64,000 nt of DNA, from contig NZ_MSZX01000011.1 of assembly GCF_002021565.1 (NCBI RefSeq), forward strand, positions 168,742 to 232,741, in the 5' to 3' direction. Shown here in pieces: positions 52,011 through 61,996 of this stretch; positions within the stretch are counted from its first letter, which is position 1; each line of letters starts with the position of its first letter. The DNA is from Paenibacillus selenitireducens. GTDB lineage: Bacteria; Bacillota; Bacilli; Paenibacillales; Paenibacillaceae. The position numbers and the translations under genes were made by a program. The notes under the pieces were generated by a model, which saw nothing but the letters and a program-made list of their open reading frames with translations, did no database searches and was not told the DNA's origin.

Positions 52011-52058
52011 CAATGGTAATCTTGCAAAAGTGAGGTGGCCATGCGTTTTTTCTATAAT
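52011..52058 (+). repeat. Short dispersed direct repeat, copy B
   Basis: Near-identical to 45494-45542, with the shared core GTGAGGTGGCCATGCGTTTTT and then TATAAT. Here the outer stem is disrupted (CAATGG against CCATGCG), so it is a weaker terminator. It lies about 110 bases before gatC, in the same orientation as copy A. Confidence 0.75.
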
Positions 52059-52099
52059 GGAAAGGAAAACAATGCGATATACATATTTTGGCCTCATCA

Positions 52100-52128
52100 T
52101 TGAGTATAAAAAACATCTACGCTATACT
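52100..52128 (+). promoter_or_regulatory. Sigma-A promoter of gatCAB
   Basis: TTGAGT (52100-52105), 17 bases, TATACT (52123-52128), about 42 bases before the gatC ATG. Confidence 0.65.
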
Positions 52129-52169
52129 AAGAAAATGATAAATTTCAGCCTAAGGGGGATTACGTAACC

Positions 52170-52457
52170 ATGAGCATTTCGGTCAAAGATGTTGAGCATG
52201 TTGCCAAGCTCGCGCGTCTCTCATTAACCGATGAAGAGAAAGAGCAGTTTACAGGGCAATTGAATGCCATTTTAAAATATGCTGAGAAGCTGAATGAGCT
52301 GGACACAGACAACGTGCAGCCGACAACGCACGTACTTCAAATCCATAACGTCATGCGTGAAGATGAGAATAGACCATCCTTGCCTATTGAGAAAGTACTT
52401 CGTAATGCACCTGATGAAGAAGATGACCAAATTCGTGTACCGGCGGTACTAGAATAA
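52170..52457 (+). CDS. gatC: Asp/Glu-tRNA amidotransferase subunit C
   Basis: The 95-residue protein is Gat[50 protein letters not shown], ending in the acidic [18 protein letters not shown]. It stabilises GatA in the GatCAB complex, which converts Glu-tRNA(Gln) (and often Asp-tRNA(Asn)) to the amidated forms. AGGGGG precedes the ATG. First gene of gatCAB; gatA starts 21 bases later. Confidence 0.97.
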   Translation: MSISVKDVEHVAKLARLSLTDEEKEQFTGQLNAILKYAEKLNELDTDNVQPTTHVLQIHNVMREDENRPSLPIEKVLRNAPDEEDDQIRVPAVLE

Positions 52458-52478
52458 CGGACTGAAAGGAGAATCCCC

Positions 52479-53936
52479 TTGTCACTATTTGATTTGCGAT
52501 TGCAAGAAATTCATAACCAACTTAATGCTAGAGAACTCTCCGTCTCCGATCTTGTGGACCAAGCGTACCAACGTATCGGTCAGACAGAGAATAAAGTAAA
52601 AGCTTACCTTACATTAAATGAAGAGCACGCGCGCGCGCATGCGAGATTGTTGGACGAGCAGCTTGCAACGGATGCACCTCGCGGTCTTTTGTTTGGGCTA
52701 CCAGCAGGGATTAAAGATAATATCGTAACGGAAGGACTTCGCACCACATGTGCAAGTCAATTCCTATCGAACTATGACCCGATCTATGACGCAACCGTTG
52801 TACAGAAACTGAAAAAGGCACAATCGGTTACACTTGGAAAATTGAACATGGATGAATTCGCGATGGGCGGATCCAATGAGAACTCGAGCTTTTACCCAAC
52901 AAGAAATCCATGGAACTTAGATTATGTGCCTGGCGGATCTAGCGGCGGTTCAGCTGCAGCTGTAGCCTCAGGCGAAGCGTACTTCACGTTAGGTTCAGAT
53001 ACAGGTGGTTCCATCCGTCAACCGGCTTCCTATTGCGGAGTGGTTGGCTTGAAACCAACTTATGGTCTTGTTTCTCGTTTTGGTCTAGTTGCTTTTGCTT
53101 CTTCTTTAGACCAGATCGGACCGATCACGAAGAACGTCGAAGATTCCGCTTATGTGCTTCAAGCCATAGCTGGTTACGATAACATGGATTCTACTTCTGC
53201 GAAAGTTGACATTCCAGATTACGTAAGTGCGTTGAATGGGGATATCAAAGGGTTGCGTATCGGCGTGCCAAAAGAATATCTCGGGCAAGGCATCGATCCG
53301 AAGGTTAAGGAATCCGTCCTTGCAGCGTTAAAAGTACTTGAGGGACTTGGCGCAACGTGGGAAGAAGTATCGTTGCCGCATACGGAGTATGCCGTTGCAA
53401 CTTACTATCTGCTTGCCTCCTCCGAAGCTTCTTCGAACTTAGCGCGTTTTGACGGGGTTCGTTACGGGGTTCGTGCGGACAATCCAGATAACTTGATCGA
53501 TATGTACGTGAAATCCAGAAGCCAAGGGTTTGGCGAAGAGGTGAAGCGTCGTATCATGCTGGGAACGTATGCGCTTAGCTCGGGATATTATGATGCGTAT
53601 TATTTAAAAGCACAAAAAGTACGTACCTTGATCAAACAAGATTTCGATCAGGTGTTTGCGAACTATGACGTGATCATTGGACCTACAGCACCGACAACAG
53701 CTTTCCCGATCGGCTCGCAAGTGGATGATCCTTTAACCATGTATTTAAATGATATCGTGACAATACCGGTAAGCTTGGCAGGTGTGCCAGCGATTAGTGT
53801 TCCATGCGGCTTTGCCGATGGCATGCCAGTCGGATTGCAAATTATTGGGAAGGCTTTTGATGAATCCACCGTGCTTCGTGTTGCGCATGCATATGAACAG
53901 AGTACGGAACATCATAAGCTGCGCCCGCAGTTGTAA
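52479..53936 (+). CDS. gatA: Asp/Glu-tRNA amidotransferase subunit A
   Basis: The 485-residue amidase subunit carries the Ser-cisSer-Lys triad K79 (GIKDN), S154 (GGSSGG) and S178 (DTGGSIRQP), at the same numbers as in known Gram-positive GatA. It releases ammonia from glutamine. TTG start after AAAGGAG. Located between gatC and gatB in the standard order. Confidence 0.97.
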   Translation: MSLFDLRLQEIHNQLNARELSVSDLVDQAYQRIGQTENKVKAYLTLNEEHARAHARLLDEQLATDAPRGLLFGLPAGIKDNIVTEGLRTTCASQFLSNYDPIYDATVVQKLKKAQSVTLGKLNMDEFAMGGSNENSSFYPTRNPWNLDYVPGGSSGGSAAAVASGEAYFTLGSDTGGSIRQPASYCGVVGLKPTYGLVSRFGLVAFASSLDQIGPITKNVEDSAYVLQAIAGYDNMDSTSAKVDIPDYVSALNGDIKGLRIGVPKEYLGQGIDPKVKESVLAALKVLEGLGATWEEVSLPHTEYAVATYYLLASSEASSNLARFDGVRYGVRADNPDNLIDMYVKSRSQGFGEEVKRRIMLGTYALSSGYYDAYYLKAQKVRTLIKQDFDQVFANYDVIIGPTAPTTAFPIGSQVDDPLTMYLNDIVTIPVSLAGVPAISVPCGFADGMPVGLQIIGKAFDESTVLRVAHAYEQSTEHHKLRPQL

Positions 53937-53950
53937 AGAGGAGGTTTCCC

Positions 53951-55390
53951 ATGTCTATATCGAAATACGAAACCGTCATCGGCTTAGAGGTTCACGTTGA
54001 ACTTCATACGAATTCTAAAATATTCTGCGGCTGTAAGACATCCTTCGGCGCTTCGCCGAACAGCAATACATGCCCGATTTGTCTAGGGCATCCGGGCGTA
54101 TTGCCCGTATTAAATCATCGCGCGGTTGAGTATGCGATGAAAGCTGCGATGGCACTGAACTGTACCATTGCGACAGAGAGCAAGTTCGATCGTAAGAACT
54201 ATTTCTACCCGGATTCACCAAAAGCCTACCAAATCTCCCAATATGATAAACCGATTGGTGAGAATGGTTGGATCGACATCGAAGTGAACGGAGAGACGAA
54301 GCGTATTGGCGTTACTCGTTTGCACTTAGAAGAAGATGCGGGGAAACTCACGCACGTTGATGGCGGCTATGCATCCTTGGTTGATTTTAACCGTGTGGGA
54401 ACGCCTTTGTTAGAGATCGTATCCGAACCGGATTTGCGTTCTGCGGAAGAAGCCAAAGCATATCTTGAAAAGCTGAAAGCGATCATGCAATACTGTGATG
54501 TGTCCGATGTGAAAATGGAGCAGGGTTCGCTTCGTTGCGATGCGAATATCAGTCTTCGTCCATACGAACAGAAGGAATTCGGTATTCGTGCCGAATTGAA
54601 GAACATGAACTCCTTCCGTGGCGTACAACGCGGGATTGAATACGAAGAGATCCGTCAAGCCGATATTCTGGATGACGGCGGTGTGGTGGTTCAAGAAACG
54701 AGACGTTGGGATGATTCCCAAGGCAAGACGTTCTCGATGCGTGGCAAAGAAGAAGCACATGACTACCGTTACTTCCCAGACCCAGATTTAGTATCCGTGT
54801 TTATTAGTGATGAGTGGAAAGCACGCGTTAAAGCTTCGATTCCTGAGCTCCCTGAGGCTCGTAAAGCGCGTTATGCAGCAGAATATGATCTTCCAAGCTA
54901 TGATGCAGACGTGATTACGTCTTCCATCTCTTTGGCTGATTTCTTCGAGGAAAGTTTGAAATATACGAAGGATGCCAAAGCGGTATCCAACTGGATCATG
55001 GGTGACTTGCTAGCGCACTTAAATGCAAGCAACTTAGAATTATCAGATGTTAAAGTGACAGGTCAAGGGTTAGGTGAAATGATTGGCTTGATCGAGAAAG
55101 GAACCATCAGCAACAAAATCGCGAAGACGGTCTTCAAGGAAATGATCGAGAGCGGTAAAGCGCCGCAAGTGATCGTGGAAGAGAAGGGGCTTGTGCAAAT
55201 TAGCGACGAAGGCGCCATCAAAGCGATCGTGGATAAAGTTGTTGATGCGAATCCGCAATCGGTCGAAGATTTCCGCGCAGGTAAAGATAAAGCGATTGGT
55301 TTCCTTGTAGGACAAGTCATGAAGGAATCACGCGGTAAGGCTAATCCTGCGCTGGTTAACCAGTTACTCGCAGATCGCCTGAAAGGTTAG
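53951..55390 (+). CDS. gatB: Asp/Glu-tRNA amidotransferase subunit B
   Basis: The 479-residue kinase/transamidase subunit has [20 protein letters not shown] with zinc-site cysteines (CGC...[10 protein letters not shown]), HLEEDAGKL, and the C-terminal YqeY-like tail that recognises tRNA. AGAGGAGG precedes the ATG, 14 bases after gatA. The operon ends at a strong hairpin that is also part of repeat copy 2. Confidence 0.97.
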   Translation: MSISKYETVIGLEVHVELHTNSKIFCGCKTSFGASPNSNTCPICLGHPGVLPVLNHRAVEYAMKAAMALNCTIATESKFDRKNYFYPDSPKAYQISQYDKPIGENGWIDIEVNGETKRIGVTRLHLEEDAGKLTHVDGGYASLVDFNRVGTPLLEIVSEPDLRSAEEAKAYLEKLKAIMQYCDVSDVKMEQGSLRCDANISLRPYEQKEFGIRAELKNMNSFRGVQRGIEYEEIRQADILDDGGVVVQETRRWDDSQGKTFSMRGKEEAHDYRYFPDPDLVSVFISDEWKARVKASIPELPEARKARYAAEYDLPSYDADVITSSISLADFFEESLKYTKDAKAVSNWIMGDLLAHLNASNLELSDVKVTGQGLGEMIGLIEKGTISNKIAKTVFKEMIESGKAPQVIVEEKGLVQISDEGAIKAIVDKVVDANPQSVEDFRAGKDKAIGFLVGQVMKESRGKANPALVNQLLADRLKG

Positions 55391-55420
55391 ATCCTTGGTT
55401 TACATGTACATCTATGAAAT

Positions 55421-55488
55421 GCCCGCTTTGCGGGCTCAGAGTGTCGATAAAGTCCACAGGACTTTTCGGCACTTTATTTTTTTTGGTG
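55421..55488 (+). terminator. gatCAB terminator (part of repeat copy 2)
   Basis: GCCCGC/GCGGGC is followed by AGTGTCGATAAAGTCC pairing with GGACTTTTCGGCACT over an ACA loop, then TTATTTTTTTT. The second hairpin is shared with the crp terminator in repeat copy 1. Confidence 0.88.
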
Positions 55489-55766
55489 ATCTCGTTTCGT
55501 AGAAGAAAAATCATGTTGTTAAAATCCAGTACAGGTGGGGAAAAGTGCTTGTGGTGTTGCTATATTGGATAAATCCACTAACTTCGCCGTCTTCAGTACG
55601 ATTTCGCACGCTATACTGGATAAATCCAATAGAATGTGCTGAAAATGCCTCTAAAATGCTGATTTCCCCCCTCTATATTGGAAACGTCCAGTATAGGTGC
55701 GCGTTTTAGTGCTGGTAGTGAAACTATGTTGGATAAATCCATTTTAGGTACGAGAATTCGTGTTGG
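55436..55766 (+). repeat. Dispersed terminator + palindrome-array element, copy 2
   Basis: The inverted copy of 2310-2738. The terminator is followed by palindromes at 55566, 55617, 55679 and 55730 (TGGATAAATCCA types; steps 51, 62, 51) with a half-site at ~55518. The spacing is the mirror image of copy 1. Both copies lie directly downstream of a gene's 3' end (gatB here, crp there) with the terminator proximal. The following stretch 55767-55936 has no gene. Confidence 0.85.
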
Positions 55767-55960
55767 AAAGCTTGCCTGTTTAGGGTGAAGGCACTTTTTT
55801 ACGTGCCCTCCAAAAAAACGGGGGTTTCTCGACAGCCCGCAAAGTACCTGAATCAGCTTCGAAGTCAAGTCCACACTTTGTAGGGTTATTTTGTGTTCCA
55901 CGCCTGTCATGATTCAAGTATAATAATACATAATTTATGAGGAGAGGAGCGATTCGGAAG

Positions 55961-56656
55961 ATGAAGGATCCCTGGGTAATTGATAATCTCCATGTGACGA
56001 TCCGATTATTGCTGGCCATGCTATTAGGCGGTCTCGTAGGGTTTGAGCGGGAACATAATAACCATGCTGCAGGTTTAAGAACTCACATTTTAGTGTGCGT
56101 GGGGTCGACATTAATTATGCTGCTCTCCATTTATGGCTTCGCGCAGTTCGTGACGTTGAATCGCGATCCGGCGCGGTTAGCCGCCTCCGTTATTACAGGT
56201 ATTGGATTCTTGGGTGCGGGAACGATTTTATTCACGGGCAAATCCATCACGGGGCTGACCACGGCAGCATCTCTATGGGTTGTCGCGGCGATTGGCCTTG
56301 CGATTGGAGCGGGATTTTATTATGCGGCCGTTGCTGCAACGTTACTTGTATTATTGAATTTATGGGTGTTAAACAAAATTGAGCAAAAGTTTTTGAATGG
56401 GAAAAAAGCTCGGATTCTTACCATTCGTGCGGTAGGAAAGCACAACCTGATCGATGAGGTTGCCGCCAAATTAACAACCAAATCCATTATGACCAAACGG
56501 ATGACATTAACCGAGACAAGGCTTCCCACGGAAGAAAATATTGATGTGCAAATGGAATTGCAGCTGCATGTCGTTGCGCCGAAGCAGATCGATCCCATTA
56601 ATTTAATCGTGGAACTAAAATCCATTGATGGTGTATTTGCTGTTTCTGTAGAATAA
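55961..56656 (+). CDS. MgtC/SapB-family membrane protein
   Basis: The 231-residue protein has the MgtC N-terminal membrane domain (RLLLAMLLGGLVGFEREHNNHAAGLRTHILVCVGSTLIML, then VITGIGFLGAGTILF) with five helices, and a soluble C-terminal domain. MgtC-type proteins modulate F-ATPase or Mg/phosphate homeostasis. ATG 55961 has GAGGAGAGGAG upstream at a longer spacing; ATG 55937 is the alternative. Monocistronic with terminator at 56685-56713. Confidence 0.88.
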   Translation: MKDPWVIDNLHVTIRLLLAMLLGGLVGFEREHNNHAAGLRTHILVCVGSTLIMLLSIYGFAQFVTLNRDPARLAASVITGIGFLGAGTILFTGKSITGLTTAASLWVVAAIGLAIGAGFYYAAVAATLLVLLNLWVLNKIEQKFLNGKKARILTIRAVGKHNLIDEVAAKLTTKSIMTKRMTLTETRLPTEENIDVQMELQLHVVAPKQIDPINLIVELKSIDGVFAVSVE

Positions 56657-56684
56657 GGAGAGGGGTTCTCTCTCCATGTTACGA

Positions 56685-56713
56685 ACCTTCCTCGAACGGG
56701 AGGTTTTATTTTT
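56685..56713 (+). terminator. Rho-independent terminator
   Basis: AACCTTCC pairs with GGGAGGTT (one G-T) over a short loop, then TTATTTTTT. Confidence 0.7.
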
Positions 56714-56783
56714 TGATTTTTGAAGGGCTATTTGAAAAATGATCGTCTCATTAATAGATTAACGTCGCAAGGGAGGTGACACG

Positions 56784-57410
56784 GTGGAACAACAGACGGA
56801 TGACCAAATCATCGCTGAAATCCGTCAAGGAAATCAGGAAGCCTATCGAATACTCGTAGATCGTCACAAAAACTATATTTACAACCTGATGTACCGTGAA
56901 CTGGGCCATCGTGAAACTGCTGAAGATCTTGCGCAGGAAGTTTTCGTGAAGCTATTTCGTTATTTACCTCACTTTCGAGGTGAGGCGAAGTTTACGACGT
57001 GGATGTATCGTTTGGCGATGAACACGCTGACGGACTACCGGAGAGCACAGAAGCGAAGACCGCTCGAGACCATCGTAGATTCCATCAAGTCTTGGTTTAG
57101 CGATCGGGTCGAAGAAGAGCCTGAGGAAAGACTGCTAATGCTGGAAGAACAACAAGAAGTACAGCTCGTATTAGGCAAGTTGAAGGAGAAGTACCGCATC
57201 GTTCTGGAATTGTATCACATGCAACAGCTGTCATATCAGGAGATCTCGATGGTATTAGAGGTTCCTTTGCGAACCGTTGAGACACGGCTTTATCGGGCCA
57301 AACAACAATTTGAACGCATATGGATGGAGGTGCAAGCCAGTGATACGAAAGTCTCGGAGACAACAACCCGTAAACCTAAGGGAATGGAAAATATCTCAGC
57401 ATCGCGATGA
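56784..57410 (+). CDS. ECF-type RNA polymerase sigma factor (SigW-like)
   Basis: The 208-residue protein has region 2 (YNLMYRELGHRETAEDLAQEVFVKLFRYL, FTTWMYRLAMNTLTDYRR) and region 4 (YRIVLELYHMQQLSYQEISMVLEVPLRTVETRLYRAKQQF). A ~30-residue Lys/Thr-rich C-terminal tail overlaps the next gene. GTG start after GGGAGGTGACACG. It is followed by a membrane anti-sigma candidate and two envelope genes, suggesting an envelope-stress regulon. Distinct from the sigY gene at 40783. Confidence 0.92.
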   Translation: MEQQTDDQIIAEIRQGNQEAYRILVDRHKNYIYNLMYRELGHRETAEDLAQEVFVKLFRYLPHFRGEAKFTTWMYRLAMNTLTDYRRAQKRRPLETIVDSIKSWFSDRVEEEPEERLLMLEEQQEVQLVLGKLKEKYRIVLELYHMQQLSYQEISMVLEVPLRTVETRLYRAKQQFERIWMEVQASDTKVSETTTRKPKGMENISASR

Positions 57411-57753
57411 ACCATCTTCCATAGCCATAGACAAAATTATGGAACAGATGCCTATGTATGAGACTTCTCCGGAATTTACGGATCAGGTGATGCAGCGCCT
57501 TACCATGGCTAAGCGGCCAGCTCAATCACCATCGACACCTTCAGAACACGTCGTACTGAATTTTTTTACGCGGCAGAAGCAATTTGTTCATTTTGCGGTT
57601 GCTGGCGCGGCAACCTATCTTTTCGTAGCGACGGGTATTCTACAGTCCTTAGTCTCTGTAGATACTTTACGACTTGAGATCGAAATGAAGATGAGGGTTC
57701 ATCATGTGGTTACAACGGGTATAGAGTGGCTTACACAAATCATTCAAGGTTAG
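57340..57753 (+). CDS. Putative membrane anti-sigma factor without zinc motif
   Basis: The 137-residue protein has a cytoplasmic N-terminal region (residues 1-85), a single membrane helix (FVHFAVAGAATYLFVATGILQSL) and a short outside tail. Position directly behind an ECF sigma gene, with a 71-base overlap, suggests anti-sigma function. The HxxxCxxC motif of zinc-type anti-sigmas is absent. GTG 57340 is chosen because GGAGGT lies seven bases upstream. A direct test is needed for the assignment. Confidence 0.65.
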   Translation: MIRKSRRQQPVNLREWKISQHRDEPSSIAIDKIMEQMPMYETSPEFTDQVMQRLTMAKRPAQSPSTPSEHVVLNFFTRQKQFVHFAVAGAATYLFVATGILQSLVSVDTLRLEIEMKMRVHHVVTTGIEWLTQIIQG

Positions 57754-57765
57754 GAGGAATAGGAT

Positions 57766-58392
57766 ATGAACGAATCGACACAACAGAAGCAATCTGCTTA
57801 CGATCCATTTTTGGATGAGCGGATGCATCATTTAAAACAACCCACACAACCAAACGGATACTCGAATCAAGATTTTTATCATCCTTATGGGGGTAAAATG
57901 CCGCGAAAAGGCAAATTCGTTGCAGGACTGCTTGCATTTTTCTTTCCAGGGCTCGGGCATTTTTATCTTGGGCTCATGCAGCGGGGTTTCACGGTTATGT
58001 TATGTTTTGCTCTGAATATCGTGGCTATTGTATATAGTGTCTCGTTGCCAGGCGGCGGCAGCGTACCGTTGGTTGTGTTACTCAGCCTACTGGTACCGGC
58101 CATTTACTTTTATAATTTGTTTGATGCGCTACAATGTACAGATCGCGTCAATGCAGAACGTATCTATGGCATTGTTCCCGAAGGGATGACACCGCTCATC
58201 TCTAACGGCGGATTTGCTTTTAAAGGCAGCTCCTTAGGTCTGATCCTGGTCGTATGCGGTGTCTGTGTTCTCATGTTTAGCGTGAATCCGGCTTGGCTGC
58301 AATTTATATTTTCGAGCGGGGGGCCTTATTTTGGTGCTGTACTGCTCATCGTTGCAGGGTTGTTCCTACTTCTAAAAACTCGCAATAAGTAA
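57766..58392 (+). CDS. TM2-like membrane protein
   Basis: The 208-residue protein has a polar N-terminal tail, then FVAGLLAFFFPGLGHFYLGLMQRGFTVML (a TM2-domain-like hairpin) and further membrane segments, five in total. GGAGGAATAGGAT precedes the ATG. It lies 12 bases after the anti-sigma candidate and 26 before the DUF4097 gene, in one operon. Function unknown; envelope-stress membership is inferred. Confidence 0.75.
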   Translation: MNESTQQKQSAYDPFLDERMHHLKQPTQPNGYSNQDFYHPYGGKMPRKGKFVAGLLAFFFPGLGHFYLGLMQRGFTVMLCFALNIVAIVYSVSLPGGGSVPLVVLLSLLVPAIYFYNLFDALQCTDRVNAERIYGIVPEGMTPLISNGGFAFKGSSLGLILVVCGVCVLMFSVNPAWLQFIFSSGGPYFGAVLLIVAGLFLLLKTRNK

Positions 58393-58418
58393 AGATATAG
58401 GGGAGAGGGATCAAGACG

Positions 58419-59660
58419 ATGATCAAAGCTGGGAGATATACGGCAGCGCTTCTACTTTTAACGGTGGGTGCATTGTTAATTTGGGATCAAGCGACGGGAG
58501 ACGTCGTGCATATGCAGTATTTGATTCAATGGTGGCCGATTCTCTTTATCGTATGGGGCGTCGAATACATTGTTTTGAATATGGCATATCGAAAATCGGA
58601 TAAGCGAATGAAGCTGGATATTGGCGGGGTATTCGTATCCGTCTTGTTATCCGCGATCGTATTTTGTGTGACACAACCATCGCTTGTTGCAGATTTATGG
58701 AAAAAGGTCAATTTTAAAATCAATATCGCTTCCGATGTCAATGTGGCGCAATGGGAGAAGTTCGAAAAGCCGATTAAACGGATTGAAGTGGATTCGGGCA
58801 CGAAAAATCTCGTCGTACGTAACGATTTCGGTGATGTCGTCATTCAGAAAGGCGATGTGAAGCAACTTGAAATTGAAACAACGCTGCGCATCGACGCCCC
58901 CCGAAAAGAGGCGGAACCTATTGCAGAAGAGTCGAATATTCATATCGAACAAGGCAAACAATTAACGATACAGGCACAGGGCAAATCTTTTGGGAACGGA
59001 TGGAAGAAGTATCCTAAAATGGATCTCGTGATTACACTTCCGGAGGCTATATCTGTAGATGTAGATGTTAAAGTGGAGCTTGGCGATATTTACGTCCAGG
59101 GAATTCAGGCTCCTAGTGAAGTGAAGTTGTTGACAGCCAAAGGCGATGTGGATGTGGAGAAAGTGAAAGGATCGGTCAACGCAGAGACGATGCTAGGCGA
59201 TGTAAGCTTAACAGCAATTGAAGGCCATGCTGTAATGAATTCGAAGAGCGGGGATCTGAATGTTAGTCATATCACGGCCGGTGCGGAAGTGTCGACCTTG
59301 AATGGGGATATTCGTATTGAAGAAGTTTCGGGGGATATTACAGCCGATACCAAAAACGGCGATATTGATGTGGACAGCGCAGACCAGAATTTGAAGGCCT
59401 CCACGTTAAATGGTGATGTCTTCATTGCTTCTTCTAAGGTTGGGGGAGACTGGACAGTCGAGTCGACGATTGGAGATTTAGAGATATCGCTTCCAGAAGC
59501 AGGAGATTATGAAGTCGTAGGAAATACAACGATTGGCTCTGTGGACGTGGGTGATTTACCATTACAAGCTGAGCATAATACGATATCGGGCATCGTCGGG
59601 AATGGGAAATATAAGATAAAACTCGATGCCACAAGCAGCATTACCTTGAAAAACAATTGA
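58419..59660 (+). CDS. LiaF/DUF4097-type membrane protein with beta-repeat domain
   Basis: The 413-residue protein has three or four N-terminal membrane segments (LLTVGALLIWDQ, PILFIVWGVEYIV, GGVFVSVLLSAIVF) and, from ~residue 120, a right-handed-beta-helix-like DUF4097 region with repeating G-D-(V/I/L) turns about 20 residues apart (LTAKGDVDVEKV, MLGDVSLTAI, SKSGDLNVSHI, LNGDIRIEEV, KNGDIDVDS, LNGDVFIAS). LiaG- and LiaF-like proteins of this kind monitor envelope damage. Last gene of the ECF sigma unit. Confidence 0.82.
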   Translation: MIKAGRYTAALLLLTVGALLIWDQATGDVVHMQYLIQWWPILFIVWGVEYIVLNMAYRKSDKRMKLDIGGVFVSVLLSAIVFCVTQPSLVADLWKKVNFKINIASDVNVAQWEKFEKPIKRIEVDSGTKNLVVRNDFGDVVIQKGDVKQLEIETTLRIDAPRKEAEPIAEESNIHIEQGKQLTIQAQGKSFGNGWKKYPKMDLVITLPEAISVDVDVKVELGDIYVQGIQAPSEVKLLTAKGDVDVEKVKGSVNAETMLGDVSLTAIEGHAVMNSKSGDLNVSHITAGAEVSTLNGDIRIEEVSGDITADTKNGDIDVDSADQNLKASTLNGDVFIASSKVGGDWTVESTIGDLEISLPEAGDYEVVGNTTIGSVDVGDLPLQAEHNTISGIVGNGKYKIKLDATSSITLKNN

Positions 59661-59742
59661 AATCAACCAGTTCGCGGAGTACAATGAAAACTATATACGT
59701 TTTAAACTATTTTGTACTTCAATGATCAGGTGGTGTAAAACC

Positions 59743-60171
59743 ATGAATACACAAGTTCAAGAGGCACTTGAACAATTAAAAATTACAGGGGTTCGAATTA
59801 CGCCACAACGCCACGCGATTTTGACGTTCTTATTGGATTCCATGACGCATCCAACCGCGGATGATATTTACAGAGCGCTTGCACCTCAATTTCCAAGTAT
59901 GAGCGTTGCAACGATATATAATAACTTGAAAATGTTTGTCGAAGCAGGCCTTGTGCGTGAGCTGACTTATGGGGACAACTCCAGCCGGTTTGATGCCGAC
60001 CTGACTTCACACTATCATGCAATCTGTCAAAAATGCGGTAAGATCGTTGATTTCCATTACCCGGCACTCTATGAAGTGGAGAAAGCTGCTGAAGCGCAGA
60101 CAGGATTTGCTGTCAGTGGGCATCGCATGGAGATTTACGGGGTATGCCCATCATGTGCTGGGAAGGCGTGA
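59743..60171 (+). CDS. perR: Peroxide-stress regulator PerR (Fur family)
   Basis: The 142-residue protein has a winged helix (TPQRHAILTFLLDSMTHPTADDIYRAL) and both zinc CxxC pairs (C95/C98, C135/C138). H36, D84, H90, H92 and D103 align, shifted by one, to the metal-sensing residues H37, D85, H91, H93 and D104 of B. subtilis PerR; Asp at 103 (rather than Glu) favours PerR over Fur. ATG 59743 follows GGTGGT. perR, ygzB, ygxA and rrn are the neighbours as in B. subtilis, with a glycosidase inserted. Confidence 0.93.
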   Translation: MNTQVQEALEQLKITGVRITPQRHAILTFLLDSMTHPTADDIYRALAPQFPSMSVATIYNNLKMFVEAGLVRELTYGDNSSRFDADLTSHYHAICQKCGKIVDFHYPALYEVEKAAEAQTGFAVSGHRMEIYGVCPSCAGKA

Positions 60172-60199
60172 GTGGACTACTTTAGAATTGGAGAGAGAG

Positions 60200-61909
60200 A
60201 TGAGTCGACACCATCGTAAACAGACAGGCCCGCGCAAACGAGGCTTGTTTTTTATTACAGTGACTTTGTTGGTTATTATTCTTGCAGGGGTATATATTAA
60301 GTTGGAAGTATTGCCAAGTACGAAACATGTGACACCGGATTTTGACGGGTTAACGAAGCCCATCTTTGTTGCTGGAGAACTGCAGAAAGTTTCCGCTATG
60401 GGGACGAAAGAGGGGATTAAGCTTCCGCTGTCCGTCATTCAGGCCCAAGTGGACTCGACGATCCGTTATGAGGAATCATCCAAGACGATTATCATGGCGA
60501 CCAAGGATAAGCTGATACACTTCAAGACCGATCAATTAACGGGGAAAGTGAACAGCAAACCGTTCGAGCTTCATTTTGCAGCCGAGCAAGTGAAGGGAAC
60601 TCTATACTTGCCTTTGGCACCGCTGCAAGAGCTGTATGGACTTCAATTGCATGAAAATAGTGAGACCGGAATCGTCACAATGTACAAGGCAGGCGATACG
60701 ATTCAGCATGCGAAGGTGGTTTCGTTTAAAAAGAAAACGCGGACCGTTCCATTACGGGTGGGTCCTTCGATTCACCAACCTATCCTTGCAGACGTCGAGC
60801 AGGGGGCTCCGTTACAGATCTGGGCCACTGTCGATGGATGGTATAAAGTTCAACTCGACAATGGATACGTAGGTTTTATGAGACAAGCCGACGTGCATCT
60901 GGAAGAGAAGATCACGGTAGAGTCTGGTCCATCTGAAGAGGAGAAACAAACAGCTCCTATTGAAGGGCCGATTAATCTGATCTGGGAAGCCGTCTACAAT
61001 AAGAACCCTGACACCAGCAAGATAGGGCCATTGCCAGGCGTGAATGTAGTGAGTCCGACGTGGTTCAGTTTGTTAGACGGGAAAGGCAATGTTCAGAGTA
61101 AAGCCGATTCAACTTATGTCCAATGGGCTCATAGTCAGAACATGCAGGTTTGGGCACTGTTCAGCAATAGTTTTGAACCTAAGTTGACGACTGCGGCGTT
61201 ATCGACTTTTGAGAGCCGGTTTCAAATGATTCAACAGGTATTATCTTATGCGCGGATTTATCGCGTTGATGGTATTAATATTGACTTCGAAAATATTTAT
61301 ACGAAGGATAAAGAGAATTTCACGCAGTTTATGCGAGAACTTTCACCGATGTTAAGGGAGCAGGGTCTCATTGTCTCCGTTGATGTGACACCTAAATCGA
61401 ATAGTGAAATGTGGTCAGCCTTTCTCGACCGACGAGCGTTGGGTGAGGTTGTCGATTATATGATGGTCATGTCTTATGATGAGCACTGGGCTTCAAGTCC
61501 GACTGCTGGTTCTGTTGCGTCATTGCCTTGGGTCGAGAATTCAATTCGTCGAATTATCGACGAGGATAATGTACCTCCTAGTAAGCTAATATTAGGTATT
61601 CCGTTATATACGCGAATATGGTCTGAGACTTCGGAGGGCGGAAGTACGAAGGTATCTTCCAAGACAGCTGGCATGAAGACGATTCGAGAATTGTTGGACA
61701 AGCTGAAGTTAGAACCTACCTTTGATGCATCTACTGGACAACATTACGTGGAATACAAGGAAGATGGCGTGAAGAAGCGGATTTGGATCGAAGACGAAGT
61801 TTCTGTTAAGGCGAGAGTGGACTTGTCCAAGGAACTCAATTTAGCAGGTACGGGATCTTGGACGAGAAGTTTCGCCGTACCGGAGATTTGGGACGATCTT
61901 GCTCCGTGA
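60200..61909 (+). CDS. Secreted GH18 glycosidase with CuAO-N and SH3 domains
   Basis: The 569-residue protein has a membrane anchor/signal (RGLFFITVTLLVIILAGVYI, residues ~14-33), a CuAO-N-like stalk (~45-155), an SH3b domain (~175-235) and a GH18 catalytic domain with D357, D362 and E364 in DGINIDFENI (E364 the acid). It is probably a peptidoglycan hydrolase of the SleL/YvbX type, acting at the cell surface or in spores. GGAGAGAG lies close to ATG 60200. It stands between perR and ygzB, where B. subtilis has no such gene. Confidence 0.88.
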   Translation: MSRHHRKQTGPRKRGLFFITVTLLVIILAGVYIKLEVLPSTKHVTPDFDGLTKPIFVAGELQKVSAMGTKEGIKLPLSVIQAQVDSTIRYEESSKTIIMATKDKLIHFKTDQLTGKVNSKPFELHFAAEQVKGTLYLPLAPLQELYGLQLHENSETGIVTMYKAGDTIQHAKVVSFKKKTRTVPLRVGPSIHQPILADVEQGAPLQIWATVDGWYKVQLDNGYVGFMRQADVHLEEKITVESGPSEEEKQTAPIEGPINLIWEAVYNKNPDTSKIGPLPGVNVVSPTWFSLLDGKGNVQSKADSTYVQWAHSQNMQVWALFSNSFEPKLTTAALSTFESRFQMIQQVLSYARIYRVDGINIDFENIYTKDKENFTQFMRELSPMLREQGLIVSVDVTPKSNSEMWSAFLDRRALGEVVDYMMVMSYDEHWASSPTAGSVASLPWVENSIRRIIDEDNVPPSKLILGIPLYTRIWSETSEGGSTKVSSKTAGMKTIRELLDKLKLEPTFDASTGQHYVEYKEDGVKKRIWIEDEVSVKARVDLSKELNLAGTGSWTRSFAVPEIWDDLAP

Positions 61910-61937
61910 CCGAATAGAGAAATAGAATAGAATATGA

Positions 61938-61984
61938 AAGAAGACACTTCTTGATCGATCGATCACTGAAGTGTCTTCTTTTGT
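61938..61984. terminator. Bidirectional intrinsic terminator
   Basis: AAGAAGACACTTC and GAAGTGTCTTCTT form a 13-bp perfect stem with a loop containing GATCGATCGATC. Confidence 0.88.
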
Positions 61985-61996
61985 TTGAATATATGA

